The notes under the pieces were generated by a model. The model worked only from the letters and a program-made list of their open reading frames with translations, was not told the origin of the DNA and did no database searches. Below are positions 46,241 through 54,778 of a DNA stretch of 64,000 nucleotides, piece after piece (position 1 is the stretch's first letter; each line of letters starts with the position of its first letter). The DNA is from Versatilivorator sp963663845 (GTDB lineage Bacteria; Acidobacteriota; Terriglobia; Versatilivoradales; Versatilivoraceae): the NCBI GenBank assembly GCA_963663845.2, contig OY760650.2, positions 3,782,001 through 3,846,000 of the forward strand, written 5' to 3'. A program made the position numbers and the translations under genes.

Positions 46241-46678
46241 TTGATCGAGGGATTCCACCATACCGGCATCGTGGTCAGCGACCTGGAGGAAATGGTTCGC
46301 TTCTACACCCGGGTTCTCGGCCTGCAAATCCTGCGTCGAATCGACTCGGTGGCCCCTCCGGAGGGAGACCACACCGGCATTCCCGGGGCGCGCCGGCAGT
46401 TGGTCTTTGTGGGCTTCCCCGGAGACCACCAGATCGAACTGGTTCATTTCGTCGATCCACCGGCCCGTCAAGGTTACCTGGACAAGCATCAGCTCGGCGC
46501 CGGCCACGTCTGTTTCGATGTGAAGGATCTCAGGCAGACCTATACCGAGCTGCAAAGCCGAGGAGTTCGATTCGTCACCGAGCCCAAGTTCCGATCCTTT
46601 CGAAACGGCGAGCTCGGAATCGTCTACGCCCAGGATCCGGAGGGGAACTGGCTGGAATTCGTGCAGGGGCTGCACTGA
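46241..46678 (+). CDS. VOC superfamily (glyoxalase-like) protein
   Basis: 145 aa, two beta-alpha-beta-beta-beta modules. The first begins GFHHTGIVVSDLEEMVRFYTR, the second GAGHVCFDVKDLRQTY, and the end is DPEGNWLEFVQ. Likely metal ligands are H7 of module 1, H94-region of module 2 and the terminal glutamate. Reaction not predictable. The start is TTG at 46241 with GGAGG five bases upstream, within the symporter transcript. Confidence 0.85.
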   Translation: MIEGFHHTGIVVSDLEEMVRFYTRVLGLQILRRIDSVAPPEGDHTGIPGARRQLVFVGFPGDHQIELVHFVDPPARQGYLDKHQLGAGHVCFDVKDLRQTYTELQSRGVRFVTEPKFRSFRNGELGIVYAQDPEGNWLEFVQGLH

Positions 46679-46682
46679 ACCG

Positions 46683-48209
46683 ATGCTTGAAGTTCTCGAT
46701 CTCGACCTGAAGATGGGCAAGGAGGAATACCAGGAAGCCATTCCACGGCTGAGGGTACAGTTGCGCGACCTGCAGCATGCATCGAGGGCCGCCGGAGTCC
46801 CGGTAGTGGTCCTGTTCGAGGGTTGGAAGGCGGCGGGCAAGGGAGATGCGATCAATGCCCTGGTGCGCCCCCTCGACCCCAGGGGATTCAAGGTCTTTAC
46901 CACCCAGGCGCCCACCCTTGAAGAGCAGCTCCACCCTTTTCTCTGGCGCTTCTCGACCCGCCTCCCCGGGAAGGGTGAATGGGTCTTCTGGGATCGCTCC
47001 TGGTATCGACAGATGTTGGAGGAACGCGTGGACGGGCGTCTGGACCGTAGCGGCGCCCTGGCGGCCGCGGGTGAAATTCACGAGTTCGAGCGCCAGCTCA
47101 CCGACGACGGCGTGGTGCTGATCAAGTTCTGGCTGCAGGTGGGCAAGAAAGAGCAAGAACGCCGTCTTGCGAGCATGCGGAGCGATCGATTCGAGCGTTG
47201 GCGCTGGAATGAGCCGGATTGGAAGAAAGAACGCAGCTACAAGAAAACCCTGGCAGCCGCGGAAGAGATGCTTGCCCTTACCGGTACGGTGAATGCTCCC
47301 TGGAAGCCGGTGGAAGCTCATGACCGCCGATACCGGCGAGTGAAGATCCTCGAACACCTGCTTGGCGCGCTCGCGGGCCGTCTGTCCGGGCAGGTCGAGG
47401 GTCCGGAGGCAGTCGGGCCTTCGATGCAGGCAGCGGAAGACATCGATGAGGGAGTTCGGAGTCGAGGACTTCACGTCGAGGTCGACTCCGGCCCCTCGGT
47501 GCTGGATCGGTCCGACTTGAGCAAGCGACTGGACCGGGGAGACTATGAGAAACAGCTTTCCAGACTGCAACGACGCCTGCGAGACCTGGAATTCGAGTGC
47601 TATGGGCGGCGGGTGGCGAGTGTGGTGGTTTACGAGGGCTGGGACGCGGCAGGCAAGGGTGGCAACATCAAGCGGCTGACCCAGGAACTGGACCCGAGAG
47701 GCTACGAGGTAGTTCCGATCACCGCGCCTACCGCTGAAGAAAAGACCCACCACTACCTGTGGCGCTTCTGGCGGCAATTGCCCAAGGCCGGCCACATGAC
47801 CATTTTCGACAGAAGCTGGTACGGCCGGGTGCTGGTGGAACGGGTGGAGGGATTTGCCTGCGAGGAAGAATGGGCCCGCGCCTACCAGGAGATCAACGAG
47901 TTCGAAAGGCACCTCGCCGCCGCGGGCGTGGTGTGCGTCAAGTTCTGGCTCCATCTGAGCCCGGAGGAGCAGTTGCGCCGCTTCCAGTCCCGGGAATGCA
48001 CTCCGCACAAGCGATTCAAATTGACCTCGGAGGACTGGAGGAACCGGACGCGATGGAATGACTATCGAAGGGCCGTCACGGAGATGATCGAGCGGACCAG
48101 CACCCCTTACGCTCCCTGGACGGTGGTGGAGGCGGAGGACAAGCTCTGGGCCCGCGTGAAGACACTGTCCACGCTGGTAGCGACGCTGGAGAAACGCCTC
48201 GGGGTTTAG
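46683..48209 (+). CDS. pap: Polyphosphate:AMP phosphotransferase (tandem PPK2)
   Basis: 508 aa with two PPK2 domains. Each has a Walker A (GWKAAGKGD at 47-55 and GWDAAGKGGN at 319-328) and a lid/Walker B segment DRSWY (104-108 and 376-380). Two-domain class II PPK2 enzymes move phosphate from polyphosphate to AMP giving ADP. In known enzymes the C-terminal domain is the active one; here both P-loops look intact. The gene follows the VOC protein after 4 bp. Confidence 0.9.
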   Translation: MLEVLDLDLKMGKEEYQEAIPRLRVQLRDLQHASRAAGVPVVVLFEGWKAAGKGDAINALVRPLDPRGFKVFTTQAPTLEEQLHPFLWRFSTRLPGKGEWVFWDRSWYRQMLEERVDGRLDRSGALAAAGEIHEFERQLTDDGVVLIKFWLQVGKKEQERRLASMRSDRFERWRWNEPDWKKERSYKKTLAAAEEMLALTGTVNAPWKPVEAHDRRYRRVKILEHLLGALAGRLSGQVEGPEAVGPSMQAAEDIDEGVRSRGLHVEVDSGPSVLDRSDLSKRLDRGDYEKQLSRLQRRLRDLEFECYGRRVASVVVYEGWDAAGKGGNIKRLTQELDPRGYEVVPITAPTAEEKTHHYLWRFWRQLPKAGHMTIFDRSWYGRVLVERVEGFACEEEWARAYQEINEFERHLAAAGVVCVKFWLHLSPEEQLRRFQSRECTPHKRFKLTSEDWRNRTRWNDYRRAVTEMIERTSTPYAPWTVVEAEDKLWARVKTLSTLVATLEKRLGV

Positions 48210-48232
48210 AGATCGAAAAAGGAGCGAGACGG

Positions 48233-50032
48233 GTGAATCCGGAAGAGACGGTCTCGAGAGGGGGCCATCGACCCTTCGGCCTGCGAGGTTGGCAGTTTCT
48301 CGTGAACCACGACAGGACCTACCTGGCTCACGCGGCACAGCGGTCGATAGAGAAGGCTCCGGGTTTTGACGTGACCCACCTGGAGTTTCCCAACATGGCC
48401 ATGCAGTTGCCCTACGCCTACACCAACTCACCGGTGCCGCCCTGTGCGAACTGGGTCCTGTGTGGGCAGACCTTCAGGGATTTCCCCAGGCTGGCTCGCC
48501 ACCATGACTTGCACAGCCGCGGCGCGGTCTCGACTCCGGAGGATCGCAGCCGGGACCTGGCTTACATGAAGGATCTGTTCGGCAAGGTCAAGGCTTCCGG
48601 TCTCGGAGTGATGGCCTGGCATCATGTTCGCCGGGATCTTCCGGACCAACTGGCTGAGGAATACCCGGAGTCCGCTTCGGGAGATCCGGGTTTTCTGCAA
48701 GACTGGGAGGAAGCCACGCTGACCGAGTTTTTCGAAGTGGCGCCCGAAGTCGACATGCTGGTGGTGACGTCACTGACGGAAACTCCGGGAGTTCTGGAAA
48801 TGCCCGACCGGACTCACCAGGTGGCTCGGCTGGCGCGCGTGTTCGGAGCCATGGAGCGGGCCTGCCGCAGGGCAGGCAAGACTCTGATCATTCGCGACTG
48901 GGGGGCCGTGGGTAAGAATCAGTGGCAGGGATCCATCTTCAAGGAGGCGATGGATAGTCTTCCCGAGGACGTCTGGATTCACATCAAGAACGTGGTGCTC
49001 GACTTCGTCACCAATGCCGAAATCCCCCATCCCAACCTCAACGCCTACCCGGACCGACCCATGATCGTCGAGTTCGACGTGTACGGGGAGTACTACGGCC
49101 GGGCCGACATACCCTATGTGGACCCGGGGCACTTCTGCGAGCGACTGGACGGCCTCTACGCCCTGCAACCCAGCGGGGTGACCGCACGCATCGCCTATGA
49201 GTCGGGGCGCGAGTGGCGTCGTTATCGAACCATCTTCGATTCGCCCAATGCCGCCAATGCCGTGGCCTTCTCCCGCTGGGCTTCCGACGCCGGCCGGAAC
49301 CGACCGATTGGGGAGTGGCTGGACTTTCTGGCTCCTTCCCGGCGTTGGCAGACCTATACCTGGCAGTGGCTGGCCGACCGCTACGGCATCGATGCAGGTG
49401 CCCTGCTGGCCCGGGTCTTCGAGCGTACCCCGCAGATTGTGCATGGGATATTCGCTCCGCTGTGGTGCGGCTACTGGCACCCGTTCAGCGTCATGGAGCA
49501 CACGACCCTGCCGTGGCCGCCCACCCGGCTGAAGGATCACGGTTCCGTGCCCTGGAATCCTCCCCCGGACATCCTCGAGGTCACCGGGGGACTGGGAGAC
49601 AACGATTTTTCGAGGGTGGTGGACTGGATGCCTCCGGGGACGGCCGTCGAGACCATTGGCTGGTGTCAGTTGGTTTCCCGGAAGGAGGAGGGACTCCGCC
49701 TGGCTCGGCTTTGTTCGGACGAAGTCTCGGTTGAGGGCCGGGCGGTCTTGTCTCCCGAGGACTATGAAGACCTTGACCTGTTGTTCCGGCAACTGGTGGC
49801 TGTCTGCCGGGCCGATGTCCTGACCGGCAAGATTCTGGCTGCCTCCCGTGGCCCCCGGAAAGAATCGACTGTTCTGGCGGACTTGTCCTTGTCCTCCCTG
49901 AGTGAGGAAGCGGAGCAGATGGCGGGTGAGATCCGCCGTGACTTCGGAGCGGAATTCTTTGGGGAACTGGCGCTGCGCGTGGAGGCCTGGGGAGGTTGGG
50001 CCAAGGAGGGGGCATCCACCCAAAGCGGGTAG
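48233..50032 (+). CDS. Unrecognised 599-aa protein, TIM-barrel-like
   Basis: 599 aa, soluble, no signal peptide. I do not recognise the family with certainty. Segments such as GWQFLVNHDRTYLAHAA, VMAWHHVRRDL, LIIRDWGAVGK, MIVEFDVYGEYYG and ARIAYESG recur in the order of beta-strands of a barrel and recall alpha-glucuronidase-type glycoside hydrolases. E283/D285 of VEFDVYGEY and E163-region acids are possible catalytic residues (inference). Start GTG 48233 with AAAGGAGCGAG upstream. It follows the PPK2 gene by 23 bp, probably on the same transcript. Confidence 0.55.
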   Translation: MNPEETVSRGGHRPFGLRGWQFLVNHDRTYLAHAAQRSIEKAPGFDVTHLEFPNMAMQLPYAYTNSPVPPCANWVLCGQTFRDFPRLARHHDLHSRGAVSTPEDRSRDLAYMKDLFGKVKASGLGVMAWHHVRRDLPDQLAEEYPESASGDPGFLQDWEEATLTEFFEVAPEVDMLVVTSLTETPGVLEMPDRTHQVARLARVFGAMERACRRAGKTLIIRDWGAVGKNQWQGSIFKEAMDSLPEDVWIHIKNVVLDFVTNAEIPHPNLNAYPDRPMIVEFDVYGEYYGRADIPYVDPGHFCERLDGLYALQPSGVTARIAYESGREWRRYRTIFDSPNAANAVAFSRWASDAGRNRPIGEWLDFLAPSRRWQTYTWQWLADRYGIDAGALLARVFERTPQIVHGIFAPLWCGYWHPFSVMEHTTLPWPPTRLKDHGSVPWNPPPDILEVTGGLGDNDFSRVVDWMPPGTAVETIGWCQLVSRKEEGLRLARLCSDEVSVEGRAVLSPEDYEDLDLLFRQLVAVCRADVLTGKILAASRGPRKESTVLADLSLSSLSEEAEQMAGEIRRDFGAEFFGELALRVEAWGGWAKEGASTQSG

Positions 50033-50040
50033 GGAACGAT

Positions 50041-50115
50041 GTTCTGTGTTTTTGTGCCTTTTGTGGCCATTCCCGGCGAAGAACCCGCTGCCGAATTTTG
50101 CAAAAGGCTCAGGGG
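50041..50115 (+). repeat. B repeat, partial copy 3
   Basis: About 75 bp with TTTGTGCCTTTTGTGGCCAT and GCCGAATTTTGCAAAAGGCT, matching the right-hand third of copy 2. It fills the short gap between two convergent genes and may help end transcription there. Confidence 0.7.
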
Positions 50116-50124
50116 GAATTCCAC

Positions 50125-51720
50125 TTATCGCGACTCGTCGTCAAGGGCCGCGAGGCCGCGATCGTAGATGTCCAGCACCCGCTTTCGTTCCTCAGGCGTG
50201 GCGAAGAGTGCCTCGCCGGCCACTGTAGCTCTCGCTTCCTGAATCTCTTTCCGCAGATGGTCCACCGCGGCCGGCTGCCGGATCGATCTTCCGTTCACCT
50301 CGAGATGGATCGCCGAGGTATGCCCGAAGATGGGCAACCCGTACTCGCTGTCGGCCTGCCCGGAGACTCTCAGCGCCAGCCAACCGGGCTCTTCCACCGC
50401 AAACATCTTCTTCAACTCGGCCGAAAAGTGTTGCCCGGTCGCTTGGGATGGGATGCGGTCGACCACCCGGCCGTTGTGGATCAGTTCCAGGTGACCGAAG
50501 TCGACCCGCCCCGACGCCTGACCCTCGATTCCGACCTCCCCGGGGCGTTTCAGTGAGACGGTCTCTCCGATGGATCGGTCCTCCACCCGGAAGTGAAACA
50601 GGGGGCCGTTGGTGATGAAGGAGTGTCCCTGCTTGAGCGCCTCCAGCCAGGAGGCGATTCCCAAAGGTTCCTCGACCCGGGTGTAGGCCCTGGCCAGGTC
50701 GAACAGGAACCAATCGGTGCCGGTCGAGAAGGGAACCCTGAGCCCGGCATTCAGGTAGTGATAGAAGGTGTCCTCGAATCGGGGATAGTCCTCCAGGGAT
50801 AGCCCGTCAAAGATATTCTGGGCGTCCACCTTGCCCAGGACGAAGTTGACCACCCGTTCCAGTCCAAGGTCGTTGTGGCACCAGATGGCCGTTCCTCCCT
50901 GGCGATGGGCTTCATCGATCCCATCCTGCAGGGGAATCCCGTCAGTGCCGGCCCCCGTGATGCCCGGGCCGATGCTGACCGGCTGGATGAGCTTCTTGAT
51001 GTTCAGCAGCATGACGTGGCCGTAGCCTCCACTCCAGGGAGTCAGGTTGTGACGATGCTCCTCGCCCTGGTTGACCAGCACTCCGGTGGAATGGAATCGG
51101 GTCAGGTCGCCTATGGGATAACGGTTGGTGATGTAATCGGCGTCTTCGGACGGGCGGATCAGGTAGGAGGTGAACAGAACGTCCAACCGGTCCGCGGCCG
51201 GGATCGTGTTCAGATAGCGATCGGCCTCTTCCGGATCGAGCCGGAAGAGGTGCAGGTGGGTGTTGCCGCCAAACCACTGCTTTCCCTTCACCTGGCTGAA
51301 TGAGTTCAGGGAAAGGGTCAAGGAGGCTTCATCCCTCTTGCCGAGATCGACCTCCAGGGTCGCCATCTCCGTTTCAAGTCCCGCAAAGGCTTCCAGCCGC
51401 AAGGGTTTTTGGGGCAGCCTCACTTCGCTGGGCCCGGACAAGACGTACCAGTCGTGGATGGGACGGCGCGGCGGCCGTTTGCCCTGTTGCTGCAGGGCCA
51501 CGGATCCCACCCCTTGCCCGCGTTCCAGCAGGCCATGGATCGGCACCGCTTCCTCCCGGCCCTGGATAAAGCAGCGAATCACCCCCGGGACGGGTTTGCC
51601 GGTCTCGCCGTCGACCAGCGAGAGACGGACACGGCGGAGTTCTTCCTGAAGCAGGCCGCAGCGGGCGGCGGCCAACACGGCCAATCCCCAGATCAGGACG
51701 AGAAGAAGTCGGCGGTTCAT
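50125..51720 (-). CDS. CehA/McbA-family metallohydrolase, exported
   Basis: 531 aa. A signal anchor (LLLVLIWGLAVLAAARC) and a beta-rich N-terminal part (to about 140) come before the PHP-like catalytic part: GNTHLHLF (H155, H157), GEEHRHN, AIWCHND and FSTGTDWFLF. CehA/McbA enzymes hydrolyse esters or phosphoesters. The Cys at 21 lacks a proper lipobox. It is followed upstream on the same strand by the SpmAB-like gene (67-bp gap), so an operon is likely. Confidence 0.85.
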   Translation of the reverse strand: MNRRLLLVLIWGLAVLAAARCGLLQEELRRVRLSLVDGETGKPVPGVIRCFIQGREEAVPIHGLLERGQGVGSVALQQQGKRPPRRPIHDWYVLSGPSEVRLPQKPLRLEAFAGLETEMATLEVDLGKRDEASLTLSLNSFSQVKGKQWFGGNTHLHLFRLDPEEADRYLNTIPAADRLDVLFTSYLIRPSEDADYITNRYPIGDLTRFHSTGVLVNQGEEHRHNLTPWSGGYGHVMLLNIKKLIQPVSIGPGITGAGTDGIPLQDGIDEAHRQGGTAIWCHNDLGLERVVNFVLGKVDAQNIFDGLSLEDYPRFEDTFYHYLNAGLRVPFSTGTDWFLFDLARAYTRVEEPLGIASWLEALKQGHSFITNGPLFHFRVEDRSIGETVSLKRPGEVGIEGQASGRVDFGHLELIHNGRVVDRIPSQATGQHFSAELKKMFAVEEPGWLALRVSGQADSEYGLPIFGHTSAIHLEVNGRSIRQPAAVDHLRKEIQEARATVAGEALFATPEERKRVLDIYDRGLAALDDESR

Positions 51721-51787
51721 CGGTAGGTCACTCCCGAGCGCGTTGCATTCGAGTGTCCTGTCTCGGAAATCAAGTCGCCATCTCGGA

Positions 51788-53119
51788 CTACCCGAACAGC
51801 AGGTTCACGATCAGGACCGCCGCCAGGATGCCGGTGACGTCGGCGGTCAGGCAGGCCGGCAGGGCGTGACGGGTCTTCTTGATGCCGACCGAGCCGAAGT
51901 ACACCGCCAGGATGTAGAAGGTGGTATCGGTGCTTCCGTTGAAGGTGCAGACCATGTAGCCGGTGAAGGAGTCCGGCCCCTGGGCGTTCATGACCTCGGT
52001 CATCACTCCCAGAGCCCCGCTGCCGGAGAGTGGCCGCACCAGGGCCACCGGCAAGGCTTCGGCGGGCATGCCGATCAGGTTGGTGAGCGGGCCGATCCCC
52101 TTGGCCAACAGTTCCAGCCCCCCCGATGCCCGGAAAATCCCGATGGCCACCAGGATGGCAACCAGGTAGGGAATGATTTTCACGGCGACCTGAAATCCCT
52201 CCTTGGCTCCTTCCACCAAGGATTCGTAGACCTTCACCCCGCGAGTCCATCCGAACAGCACCAGTCCCGCGATCAGGGCCGGAAGCATCCAGAACGACAT
52301 GATGCTGCGCACCAGCTCCATCGCCGGGGTGGTATTCACCCGCTGCACGATATGCATCGCCAGAGCAGCCGCCAGAGCCAGGAAAAAGATCGAGACTACC
52401 GGCTTGCCCCAGCGGGGTCGAACCAGTCCCGGCTGGGACTGGGGCGTCATGGACGCATCCTCCGCCTGGGCCTGATCGGAGGAGGCTGCTTCAACCCGCT
52501 GATCCTGGTCAGCCTGGTCGGACGTCGCTTTTGCCAGGCGATAGCGTGGCGTTCGGGCCAGCAGCGTCGCCGCCACGATGGCGGCCACGGTGGCGCATCC
52601 GCTGGCGAACCAGGTGGTGGCCATGATTCCCGCGGCATCCTGGGAGCCGGCCGCCGCTCTCAAGCTGATGACACCCAGCGGCAGCAGCGCCAGGCCGGAG
52701 GTGTTGAGGGCCAGGAAGAGCACCATGGCGTCGGTTGCGGTGCCCCTTTCGTTGTTGAGCCGGTCCAGCTCCATCATGGCCTTGAGTCCGAACGGGGTGG
52801 CGGCGTTCCCCAGCCCCAGCAGGTTGGAGGTGATGTTCAGGATCATGGCGCTCATGGCGGGATGATCCTTGGGGATGGCCGGGAAGAGGAATCGCATCAC
52901 GGGGTGCACGGCCCGGGCCATGATCCGCAAGAGGCCCCCGTCGGCGGCCACTCGCATGAGGCCCAGAAAAAAGGCCATGACTCCGATGAGACCCAGGGCG
53001 AGGGTGACGGCCGACCGCGCCGACTCCAGCACCGCCTTGCTCAACATCTCCATGCGTCCCGTGAAGGCCGCCATCAGGATGGAGAACAGGACGATGACGA
53101 CGAAGATTCCATTCAGCAT
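51788..53119 (-). CDS. SpmA-SpmB fusion, nucleoside-recognition (Gate) membrane protein
   Basis: 443 aa. Two homologous nucleoside-recognition/Gate membrane modules. The first half carries the SpmA-like FPAIPKDHPAMSAMILNITSN and NAATPFGLKAM; a charged linker of about 30 aa (near 210-240) follows; the second half is SpmB-like with VRPLSGSGALGVMTEVM and TFNGSTDTTFYILAVYFGSVG. In Bacillus these are two separate proteins needed for spore core dehydration; in many non-sporulating bacteria a fused form is found. Transport role unproven. ATG at 53119 with GAGGAAC upstream, 22 bp inside the MITE-like element's left edge. Confidence 0.88.
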   Translation of the reverse strand: MLNGIFVVIVLFSILMAAFTGRMEMLSKAVLESARSAVTLALGLIGVMAFFLGLMRVAADGGLLRIMARAVHPVMRFLFPAIPKDHPAMSAMILNITSNLLGLGNAATPFGLKAMMELDRLNNERGTATDAMVLFLALNTSGLALLPLGVISLRAAAGSQDAAGIMATTWFASGCATVAAIVAATLLARTPRYRLAKATSDQADQDQRVEAASSDQAQAEDASMTPQSQPGLVRPRWGKPVVSIFFLALAAALAMHIVQRVNTTPAMELVRSIMSFWMLPALIAGLVLFGWTRGVKVYESLVEGAKEGFQVAVKIIPYLVAILVAIGIFRASGGLELLAKGIGPLTNLIGMPAEALPVALVRPLSGSGALGVMTEVMNAQGPDSFTGYMVCTFNGSTDTTFYILAVYFGSVGIKKTRHALPACLTADVTGILAAVLIVNLLFG

Positions 53120-53141
53120 GAAGTTCCTCGGGAGATGTGGC

Positions 53142-53397
53142 GGGCTAGCCCGCATTTCTCACCAGGCCGCTGGAGGCAGGACAAAAGCAGTTTGTCTTCA
53201 GTGCCTTGACTAGCTCCATGTCAAGGGCTTGCTGACTACAGACGGCGCTGGGCATGCCCTGGCTGGTTCTTTTCCCTCCAGCGCGCACGTGCTCCCTCGA
53301 CCGTAGAAACCGCTACGCTCTTCGGTCGCGAGCACGCGCTGGAGGGAAAATTCCTGCGCCATGATCATGCCCCCTGGTGAGAAATGCGGGCTAGCCC
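53142..53397. mobile_element. MITE-like element with 25-bp terminal inverted repeats
   Basis: Left end 53142-53166 starts GGGCTAGCCCGCATTTCTCA; right end 53373-53397 is its perfect 25-bp reverse complement. The first bases form the palindrome GCGGGCTAGCCCGC with the flank. Inside, 53271-53349 is a long imperfect palindrome whose arms share TTTCCCTCCAGCGC and GTGCTC. No coding capacity; the length of 256 bp fits a non-autonomous element. The right end supplies the aldolase stop codon; the left lies in the leader of the SpmAB gene. Confidence 0.7.
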
Positions 53398-54179
53398 TTT
53401 TCTCCCAGTGCGTGAACCTCGTCGGCCACGGCCTTGGCGCTTTCGAAAAAGTGGACGACGTCGTCACCGAGAGCAAACCATTGGACTCCCTTCCCGTACC
53501 AGTCCCTCACGGTTTCCAGGTTGCAGCCGATCGAGGCCCCCAGGAAGAGATCGGTTTCACGAACCCGGGCGAAGACGCTGTCGATGGTTCGGAGCACTTC
53601 GGGGTCGCTGTGCTGGCCCAGCTTGCCCATGGAGCCGGTCAGGTCGTTTCGGCCGATCACGATGCCGTCCAGGCCGGGGGTCGCCAGGATCTCGTCCAGG
53701 TTGTGGACGGCCTGGATGTGCTCGATCTGGACAAAGACCATGATTTGCTCTCTGGCTATGGCCAGGTATTCTTCCATGCTCTCGATGCCGTACATGTTGC
53801 GGATCGGGCCGAATCCACGTACGCCCTGGGGCGGGTAGCGACAGGCGGCGACGGCCTTGGCGGCCTCTTCGCCCGAACAGACCATGGGCACCACGATGCC
53901 GGCGGGGGCCAGGTCCAGGATCGGCTTGATCAGGACGGGATCGTTCCAGGCGACCCGAACGATGGGAGCCGCCTGGGTGCCCCGCAGCGCGGCCAGGTGT
54001 CCCAGCAGCGCCCGGAGATCGAGGTAGGAGTGCTCCATTTCGATCCACACCAGGTCGTTTCCCGCCTCGGCCGCCAGCTCGCTGACGATGGGATCGGTAA
54101 GCGAAACAGAGGTCCCCACGCAAATCCTGCCTTCCTGCAGGCGCTGACGGAACCGATCGACGTTGTTGACGGAACTCAT
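53391..54179 (-). CDS. HpcH/HpaI aldolase family protein
   Basis: 262 aa. A class II pyruvate aldolase-type barrel: GTSVSLTDPIVSELAAEAG, WIEMEHSYLDL, IVRVAWNDPVLIKPILDLAPAG, GIVVPMV, and metal ligands in VFVQIEH and IGRNDLTGSMG. Such enzymes cleave 2-keto-3-deoxy or hydroxy acids to pyruvate plus an aldehyde. Substrate unknown. The TAG stop and final glycine come from the end of the MITE-like element. ATG at 54179; first gene of the leftward run to SpmAB and CehA, though the element intervenes. Confidence 0.9.
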   Translation of the reverse strand: MSSVNNVDRFRQRLQEGRICVGTSVSLTDPIVSELAAEAGNDLVWIEMEHSYLDLRALLGHLAALRGTQAAPIVRVAWNDPVLIKPILDLAPAGIVVPMVCSGEEAAKAVAACRYPPQGVRGFGPIRNMYGIESMEEYLAIAREQIMVFVQIEHIQAVHNLDEILATPGLDGIVIGRNDLTGSMGKLGQHSDPEVLRTIDSVFARVRETDLFLGASIGCNLETVRDWYGKGVQWFALGDDVVHFFESAKAVADEVHALGEKG

Positions 54180-54368
54180 TCACTCTTCCTCGTTTGAAGG
54201 GGTGAGACGGAGGGGCAAGAAATTCCCGGTGCTACGTTCCCGGACTGAAGAAACCATGAACCGATGCGGGCCATTTAATCAACGGGCCGCGCGGGTGTCA
54301 AGAACAGCGAGCCGGGGAGAAGCCGGGCGGGGGCGCTGCTTCTTTGAAACATAAGAAAAAAAAGGGAG
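54180..54368. other. Gap upstream of the aldolase
   Basis: 189 bp with no gene. A GGAAACCATGAACC-like stretch is not followed by an open frame. No promoter good enough to report was found. Confidence 0.4.
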
Positions 54369-54758
54369 CCACGAAGGCACACGAAGCGGAACGGCACTGC
54401 CGCATCGGCAGGGGCAGTGCCTCCTCGCGGAGCAAGAAGGATGGGAGGAGGCGCCCCTCCGGGAGCGCGGGCGTCTCGTGAGCCTCCCTCGCAAGTGCAA
54501 ACGCTGTGGTGGCGCCCCTCCGGGAGCGCGGGCGTCTCGCCCGCATCCTCTGCATTGGGTGGCTGCTCAGTTTCCCCGTGATGCGGCGCCCGGTCACCCT
54601 GCCGCCGGGAACCCCATGGGCTCGGCTGAAGCGGAATCGTGGCGCCGTTGCCGGTCGAGCCGGGTGGAGGAGAGGGGTGAGCCTGCGCCAGTGTTGTGCG
54701 GGCGGGACGCCCGCGCTCCCGGGGGGGCCTTCATCCCGTTACGTCGTCGCAGCAAAGG
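54369..54758 (-). repeat. A repeat, third copy (inverted, rearranged)
   Basis: Reverse complement of the 6623-7277 repeat, with an internal duplication of about 60 bp (the GGCGCCCCTCCGGGAGCGCG word occurs twice). It keeps the GTCGTCGCAGC junction present between the two tandem units at 6943-6957. Confidence 0.85.
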
Positions 54759-54778
54759 AGGTTCATCGGTATTGGTGT

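Noticed and set aside
51788..53119. Evidence of sporulation from SpmA/SpmB
   Set aside because: Fused Gate proteins of this kind occur widely in non-sporulators; no other sporulation gene is present.
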